This document shows positions 59,657 to 64,000 of a DNA stretch of 64,000 nucleotides, piece by piece. This stretch comes from Candidatus Scalindua sp. (lineage in GTDB: Bacteria; Planctomycetota; Brocadiia; Brocadiales; Scalinduaceae). A program made the translations under genes and the position numbers. The stretch is taken from positions 1 to 64,000 of the forward strand of contig JAIQZU010000029.1 of the NCBI GenBank assembly GCA_021776915.1, in the 5' to 3' direction. The notes beneath the pieces are model-generated. The model was not told where the DNA came from. It saw only the letters and a program-made list of their open reading frames with translations, and made no database searches. How positions within the stretch are numbered: the first letter of the stretch is position 1; the number at the start of each line of letters is the position of its first letter.

Positions 59657-60027
59657 TACAAAATGGTATCAGAAACTACATGCATTTTCTAAGATTTAAT
59701 CTGAATGTACAGGAATTCCAGAAAAAAACCTCGAAAGACACGAAAAGACACGAAAAAAATAATGCCTCTTAAGAAAGCAGGAATTACAGGAAGAGTTCAA
59801 AACACAGGACTTTGTTTTGTATATTTTTTCCTGAGTTTCCTGAATTCCTTAGCGGATAAAATCTTCTGCAGGATAATTATGTGGTAACTTTGAGAGGCTC
59901 GACATTAGAATAAATATGCTTGTACGTAAACATTGAAATATTATAATAACATTGTTGCCGTAAAGTAGTGGCGTATTGTCCATACGCCCCTACTAAATTC
60001 TTTATTGGCCTATTTAATCTGCTTACT
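59657..60027. repeat. Intergenic region with a GTAGGGGCGTA-type palindrome
   Basis: GTAGTGGCGTA (59965-59975) and TACGCCCCTAC (59983-59993) pair with one mismatch. The rest is AT-rich; a 60-codon frame from 59705 reads through low-complexity Lys/Arg codons and is not accepted as a gene. Confidence 0.6.
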
Positions 60028-60780
60028 ATGAAACTTACTATTCTCGGTTCAGGAACAGGTATCGTTACGGCAAGACGGGGTTCATCCGGATACCTTATAA
60101 ACATTGCCAACAAGACCCTGCTGCTTGACAGCGGCTCAGGGACATTAAAGAAGATTGCAGAGGCGTCTGTAAACTTCAAAGACATTGACTATGCAATCTA
60201 CACACATTTTCATCCGGACCATGTTACAGACCTTATCTCACTCCTGTTTGCACTGAGGATTCCCAGCAACTACAAGGGCAAAGATCTGACAGTAATCGGC
60301 CCTGCCGGGATGAAGGAATTTCATCGGAACCTGACAAAGGTCTTTAATAATTTCATCGAGGCCAGAGGATACGATCTTACTATCAATGAATTACCGGGAG
60401 GACATCTTGATTTCGGAGATTTCAGGCTTACTTCAAGCCTCATCAATCACCACGAGGGCAGCCTTGCATACCGTGTCGAATCGAAAGACGGAAAAAGCCT
60501 CGTATATTCCGGTGATACGGATTACTGCGAAAGCATTGTTGATCTGGCACGTGACGTGGATGTACTGTTACTGGAATGTTCCTACCCCAAACACATAAAG
60601 GTGGACGGACACCTTAATTCAACACTTGCAGGCAGGATAGCCAGGGAATCGAACTGCAGGAAACTCATACTGACACACTTTTATCCAATTTGTGACGATT
60701 ACGATATTTCAGGTCAATGCAAAGAGGAATTTAAGGGAGAGATAGTATTAGCAGAGGACTTGATGACTATTGAGATTTAG
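60028..60780 (+). CDS. RNase Z-like metallo-beta-lactamase-fold hydrolase
   Basis: From ATG 60028 the protein has 250 residues: MKLTILGSGTGIVTARRGSS, then YTHFHPDHVTDL (HxHxDH zinc site), NHHEGSLAYRVESKDGKSLV, YSGDTDYCESIVDLA, LLLECSYP and LTHFYP. This is the ElaC/RNase Z branch; it may trim tRNA 3' ends or hydrolyse cyclic phosphodiesters. It lacks the long flexible arm of canonical RNase Z, so another small-molecule role is possible. Confidence 0.88.
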   Translation: MKLTILGSGTGIVTARRGSSGYLINIANKTLLLDSGSGTLKKIAEASVNFKDIDYAIYTHFHPDHVTDLISLLFALRIPSNYKGKDLTVIGPAGMKEFHRNLTKVFNNFIEARGYDLTINELPGGHLDFGDFRLTSSLINHHEGSLAYRVESKDGKSLVYSGDTDYCESIVDLARDVDVLLLECSYPKHIKVDGHLNSTLAGRIARESNCRKLILTHFYPICDDYDISGQCKEEFKGEIVLAEDLMTIEI

Positions 60781-60786
60781 CATTTT

Positions 60787-60816
60787 TGTAGGGGCGAACG
60801 GCCGTTCGCCCCTACA
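60787..60816. repeat. Perfect 30-bp palindrome (GTAGGGGCG family)
   Basis: TGTAGGGGCGAACGG and CCGTTCGCCCCTACA are exact inverted halves with no loop. It lies 6 bp after the RNase Z-like stop and may also act as a transcription stop, but it is part of a dispersed family (48254, 59965). Confidence 0.75.
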
Positions 60817-60866
60817 TTTTTGTAATACGGATAGCAATGTGACAAATCATGCTTACAAAGTTAACC

Positions 60867-60911
60867 AAAAAAGGCGTTCCTGCATCTGACTAACACAGGA
60901 ACGCCTTTTTT
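60867..60911. terminator. Bidirectional Rho-independent terminator
   Basis: AAAAAAGGCGTTCCTG (60867-60882) pairs with CAGGAACGCCTTTTTT (60896-60911) around a 13-base loop, with A- and T-runs on both sides. It sits between convergent genes and can stop transcription from both. Confidence 0.85.
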
Positions 60912-60942
60912 AAAATACTTTTTGATTCTACATTACAACTTA

Positions 60943-61341
60943 CTAATAATACCCTGCTCCACGTTCTTTTTTCTTTTTGGGATGTTTTGACTTTGGGTGC
61001 TCTTCCTTGGCTTCTGACTTTGAATATTTATCAGGATTTGCGTTATACGCGTTTGCACAACCCTCACAGCATAAATGAGCGGTCTTTCCATCATGTTCCA
61101 CATCTACCTGATTACCCTTGCTGCCTGCAGCCTTTCCGCAGACCGGACATGCATCGTCAGCGCCTTCATCGTCAGAAATTTCCTTAACACATCCTTCAGC
61201 ATCCTCTATATTGCATTCCTTCTTATTATCTTTTTTCTGGACACCGCAGCAACTGTTGGCAGATACCGGATTGACAGAGCTAAAAGCCACTAACAAAAAT
61301 GCAATAACGACAGCACCCATAAAAATTCCCATACTCTTCAT
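60943..61341 (-). CDS. Secreted TRASH-like Cys-rich protein
   Basis: The 132-residue protein has a signal peptide (about 1-28, ending PVSANS), a Cys-rich middle (SCCGV, ECN, EGC) and a TRASH/YHS-like zinc or copper-binding region: CPVCGKAA (about 65-72), then AHLCCEGCANAYNANPDKY. The tail is Lys-, His- and Pro-rich (HPKSKHPKKKKERGAGYY). It probably binds a metal outside the inner membrane, for example copper or zinc handling. No transporter gene is adjacent. Confidence 0.75.
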   Translation of the reverse strand: MKSMGIFMGAVVIAFLLVAFSSVNPVSANSCCGVQKKDNKKECNIEDAEGCVKEISDDEGADDACPVCGKAAGSKGNQVDVEHDGKTAHLCCEGCANAYNANPDKYSKSEAKEEHPKSKHPKKKKERGAGYY

Positions 61342-61403
61342 AAGACCTCTCCTTCTTTTAAAAATATAAATATTGATTTAATTAAAAACAATTTAGATAA
61401 CAA

Positions 61404-61480
61404 GTCGGGTAAGAAACCCGACCTACGCGTAATAATTTAATATTTTTGTAGACTTTGAAATTCCTATACACCAAGTTAAG
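61404..61480 (+). repeat. Dispersed element (copy of the tldD-tldE repeat)
   Basis: The head GTCGGGTAAGAAACCCGACC... (61404-61426) and the tail TTTGAAATTCCTATACACC (61454-61472) match the element at 19996-20082, but the right-hand arm of the palindrome is lost. The tail continues AAGTTAAG as in the 48204 copy. Confidence 0.7.
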
Positions 61481-61713
61481 TTTTGTGGTGTAATAACATA
61501 TTTAACATAGAATATGCCTGAATAGTTCCCTGATTTCAAGCAAATAAACCTGCTAAGCTTAAACATTCTATTCCTTAATTTCTTAACATAACATCAAATA
61601 TAAATACATCGTAAATGTTTTATTTGCATTCTTTGTCCATTTTTGTAAAATTAGCTTTCTTTTTTCACGTAATCCTTGAACAGTACAATTTACAGAGAGG
61701 TAATTTCTATTAA

Positions 61714-64000
61714 ATGGAAACGGTTAAACTAACCATTAACGATAAAACCTATGAAGCAGAACAGGGCAAGACCATACTGGAGGTAGCCAGGGAAAACGAT
61801 ATCTGGATTCCGACCCTCTGCTATGATAAACGTCTCGATCCATACGGTGGGTGCAGAATATGTCTGGTCGAAGTCGAAGGGGCAAGGCAGTTACTGCCAT
61901 CATGCATATCCAAAATTAATGAAGGCATGGTAGTAAACACAGAATCTGAGGATGTACACAGGACGAGGAAAGGAGTCCTGGAATATATCCTGTCAGATCA
62001 TCCACTTGACTGTATGACCTGCGAGGCTACAGGCTGCTGCGAACTTCAGGATGTTGCATATTCCATGGGCGTCAAGGGAGACAAATTCAGAAGTAGTGAA
62101 AAAAGAGGTGGAGAACTCCATGATAGAAACGAGCTTATTTACAGAGAAACACCCAAGTGTATAAGATGCGGCCGTTGTGTAAGGATATGTGATGAAGTAA
62201 CGCAGGAACACGCAATAGAGTTCGGAGGCAGAGGATTCCAGATGTGGGTCGCCACTCCTTTTGGCGAGTCCATGCTGGACGGCCCATGCGTCTTTTGCGG
62301 CCAGTGTGTATCGACGTGCCCGGTTGGCGCCATACGAGAGAAACAGGCAACCGGCAAAGGACGCCCTTACCAGTTAAAAAAGGTCAGATCGACATGCGGC
62401 TACTGCAGTATCGGATGTCAGATTGATATCCACGTCGATCATCAGGGAATAAATAAAATAACCTCGGAAGTAGGGTCTACGCCAAATAACGGTAACCTGT
62501 GTATGAAGGGCAGATTCGCCTACGATTTCGTAAGCCATCCGGACAGGCTTGACACCCCCATGGTAAGAAGGAATGGAAACCTCGAGAAGGCAAGCTGGGA
62601 AGAGGCATATAGTGTTATTTCCGAAAGACTGAAGGGCATAAAGTCAAAATATGGAAAAGACTCCATTTCATTTATAAGTTCAGGAAGATGTACGAACGAA
62701 GAGAATTATCTGATGCAGAAATTCGCAAGGGCCGCAATCGGTACTAATAATATTGACCAGTCAGAGACAGAATGCCATGCCCCAACCTTAAACGCCCTGA
62801 GAAGTACTCTTGGCCTGAGCACTACAACAAATTCAATCGAGGAAATCTCAAGGTCCGATGTGATATTTGTGATTGGCGCTAATGTTACGGAATCGCATCC
62901 CATAATAGGGCTTGAGATAAAGAAGGCAGTGCGTAATGGAAAAACTCTGATTGTAGCTGATACACGTAAGATATGGCTGGCGAAGAAAGCAAACGCCTTC
63001 TTAAATATTCAACCCGGGACAGACACCGCTCTCATTAACGCCATGATTGACGTAATCATCAAGGAGAAACTCCATGATGAAGAGTTTATAGAAAAGAAGA
63101 CAGAGAAGTTTAACACACTTAAAAATGCAGTTGCCAAAGATGATATTAAGAAAACCGTAAAACTAACCGGTATATCCGAGGAAGCAATCAGGGAAGCCGC
63201 CAGAATCTATGCAACCGCAGATAACGCCATAATATTATATGGAAATGGTATAACACAACACAGATCTGGTATTGATAATGTAAAAAGCCTCGTAAACCTC
63301 GCCCTGCTGACTGGTAATATTGGTAAGGAATGCGCGGGGATATACCCACTCCTGGGTCAGAACAATGGACAGGGAGCTTTCAACATGGGTGCTTTGCCCA
63401 ATTTCTTCACAGATTTCCAGCCTGTCTCAGATACTACGGTTCGCAAGAAATTCGAGAAGATTTACAAAACCTCATTACCCAAAAAGAAGGGCCTGCAAAT
63501 CAGGGAGATTTTTAATAGTGCACAAAAGGGGGAGGTCAAGGCGATGTATGTTATGGGCGCTGATCCCCTGATGAGTGAACCCGATACAACAAAAGTAAAG
63601 AAGGCTCTAAATAAACTGGAGCTATTGATAGTACAGGATATATTTATGTCAAATACGGCTCAATATGCAGACGTAATACTACCGGCAGCCTGTTTTGCTG
63701 AAAAAGATGGTACGTTTACTAATATTGAAAGACGAGTACAGAGGATAAAAAAGAGTGTTGAGCCACCGGGCAAAGCAAAAGCGGATTGGAACATAATATC
63801 TGAACTCTCCACTTACCTGGGATATCCAATGAATTATGATTCACCAGAAGCCGTATGGGAGGAGATCAGGAAGGTTTCACCTAACTTTGCCGGAATCAAT
63901 TATAAAAGACTCGAAAATGGTGGAATACAATGGCCATGTCCAAAAGCCGACCACCCCGGTACAAAATTTCTATACGAGAAAAAGTTCCTCAATGGAAAAG
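61714..64000 (+). CDS. fdhA: Formate dehydrogenase alpha subunit, NuoG-like type (3' end outside window)
   Basis: The first 762 residues are visible. The N-terminal 210 residues are NuoG-like: a [2Fe-2S] site C36, C47, C50, C64; HPLDC and CEATGCCEL (H96, C100, C103, C109); and two [4Fe-4S] sites C149-C159 (CIRCGRCVRIC) and C192-C202 (CVFCGQCVSTC). The molybdopterin domain begins with C228, C231, C235 and C263. The metal ligand is C354 in ETECHAPT, so this is a Cys, not selenocysteine, enzyme. It oxidises formate or reduces CO2, for example for the Wood-Ljungdahl pathway. A hydrogenase-linked or NAD-linked complex is likely; partner genes would lie beyond the window. GAGAGG lies 13 bases before the ATG. 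Confidence 0.88.
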   Translation, partial: METVKLTINDKTYEAEQGKTILEVARENDIWIPTLCYDKRLDPYGGCRICLVEVEGARQLLPSCISKINEGMVVNTESEDVHRTRKGVLEYILSDHPLDCMTCEATGCCELQDVAYSMGVKGDKFRSSEKRGGELHDRNELIYRETPKCIRCGRCVRICDEVTQEHAIEFGGRGFQMWVATPFGESMLDGPCVFCGQCVSTCPVGAIREKQATGKGRPYQLKKVRSTCGYCSIGCQIDIHVDHQGINKITSEVGSTPNNGNLCMKGRFAYDFVSHPDRLDTPMVRRNGNLEKASWEEAYSVISERLKGIKSKYGKDSISFISSGRCTNEENYLMQKFARAAIGTNNIDQSETECHAPTLNALRSTLGLSTTTNSIEEISRSDVIFVIGANVTESHPIIGLEIKKAVRNGKTLIVADTRKIWLAKKANAFLNIQPGTDTALINAMIDVIIKEKLHDEEFIEKKTEKFNTLKNAVAKDDIKKTVKLTGISEEAIREAARIYATADNAIILYGNGITQHRSGIDNVKSLVNLALLTGNIGKECAGIYPLLGQNNGQGAFNMGALPNFFTDFQPVSDTTVRKKFEKIYKTSLPKKKGLQIREIFNSAQKGEVKAMYVMGADPLMSEPDTTKVKKALNKLELLIVQDIFMSNTAQYADVILPAACFAEKDGTFTNIERRVQRIKKSVEPPGKAKADWNIISELSTYLGYPMNYDSPEAVWEEIRKVSPNFAGINYKRLENGGIQWPCPKADHPGTKFLYEKKFLNGK

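Noticed and set aside
59705-59887. 60-codon frame between midA-like and RNase Z-like genes
   Set aside because: It starts in low-complexity Lys/Arg codons, has no recognisable features and lies in repeat-like intergenic DNA.

Overview
The window reads as chromosome of an AT-rich, Gram-negative, anaerobic or facultative bacterium. The best guess is an anammox-type planctomycete (Brocadiales, Scalindua-like), but this is inference from gene content, not proven. Supporting signs are outer-membrane and lipid A genes (bamA, ompH, lpxC, lpxA), a siroheme-route heme gene (ahbC), a decaheme cytochrome beside a NapA-type molybdoenzyme, a heme-c sensor, a NuoG-like formate dehydrogenase, ferredoxin:thioredoxin reductase and a SWIB-domain protein. 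Other deep anaerobic lineages are possible.

Layout. 1-5 kb: the end of an AsmA-like gene, cvpA, recA, and ahbC flanked on both sides by a two-gene unit of tiny membrane proteins. 5-11.2 kb: a class V aminotransferase, trpC, a TlpA-like protein, ftrB and a DinG-type helicase. 11.2-12.1 kb: a RelE/Phd toxin-antitoxin cassette sits between two 71-bp copies of the 3' end of the helicase gene. 12.4-17.1 kb: rhlE, yaiI, an SDR enzyme, VF530, DUF6172 and SWIB genes, partly with visibly higher GC and proteobacterial flavour, probably acquired. 17.7-24.9 kb: heme sensor, tldD/tldE, a 2,4-dienoyl-CoA-reductase-like flavoenzyme, mgtC-like.

25-39.6 kb is the conserved housekeeping core: (vestigial glmU)-prs-rplY-pth-rpsF-ssb-rpsR-rplI-dnaB-bamA-ompH-lpxC-lpxA-Gfo/Idh, then rpsB-tsf-pyrH-frr and tRNA-Lys and tRNA-Glu with a strong terminator. 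Several of these genes appear to start with TTG.

39.7-48 kb holds small and poorly characterised genes (Cys-rich protein, YdcF-like, thioredoxin-like, PPC/DUF296, Cache-only sensor, GNAT, an HNH-like unknown, GIY-YIG, Smr). 48.5-53.2 kb is a minus-strand respiratory unit: Tat-exported NapA-like oxidoreductase, a membrane-anchored cyclic-nucleotide-binding protein and a membrane-anchored cytochrome with ten heme motifs, without napB/C/D. 53.5-58.4 kb is an accessory region: a nuclease-helicase with C-terminal helicase-associated repeats that ends inside its fifth repeat where a duplicated higA segment begins, an orphan higA, an intact higBA and an ABC-ATPase fragment. 58.5-64 kb: MidA-type methyltransferase, RNase Z-like hydrolase, a TRASH-like secreted protein and the start of fdhA, which leaves the window.

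Intergenic space is rich in dispersed small palindromic elements of at least five types (a 25-bp CCCCGGACA unit, GTAGGGGCG palindromes, a tail ending in a CCTATACAT word, GC-rich CCTGCCCG palindromes and a 121-bp MITE-like element). No CRISPR array, rRNA or intact transposase was seen.
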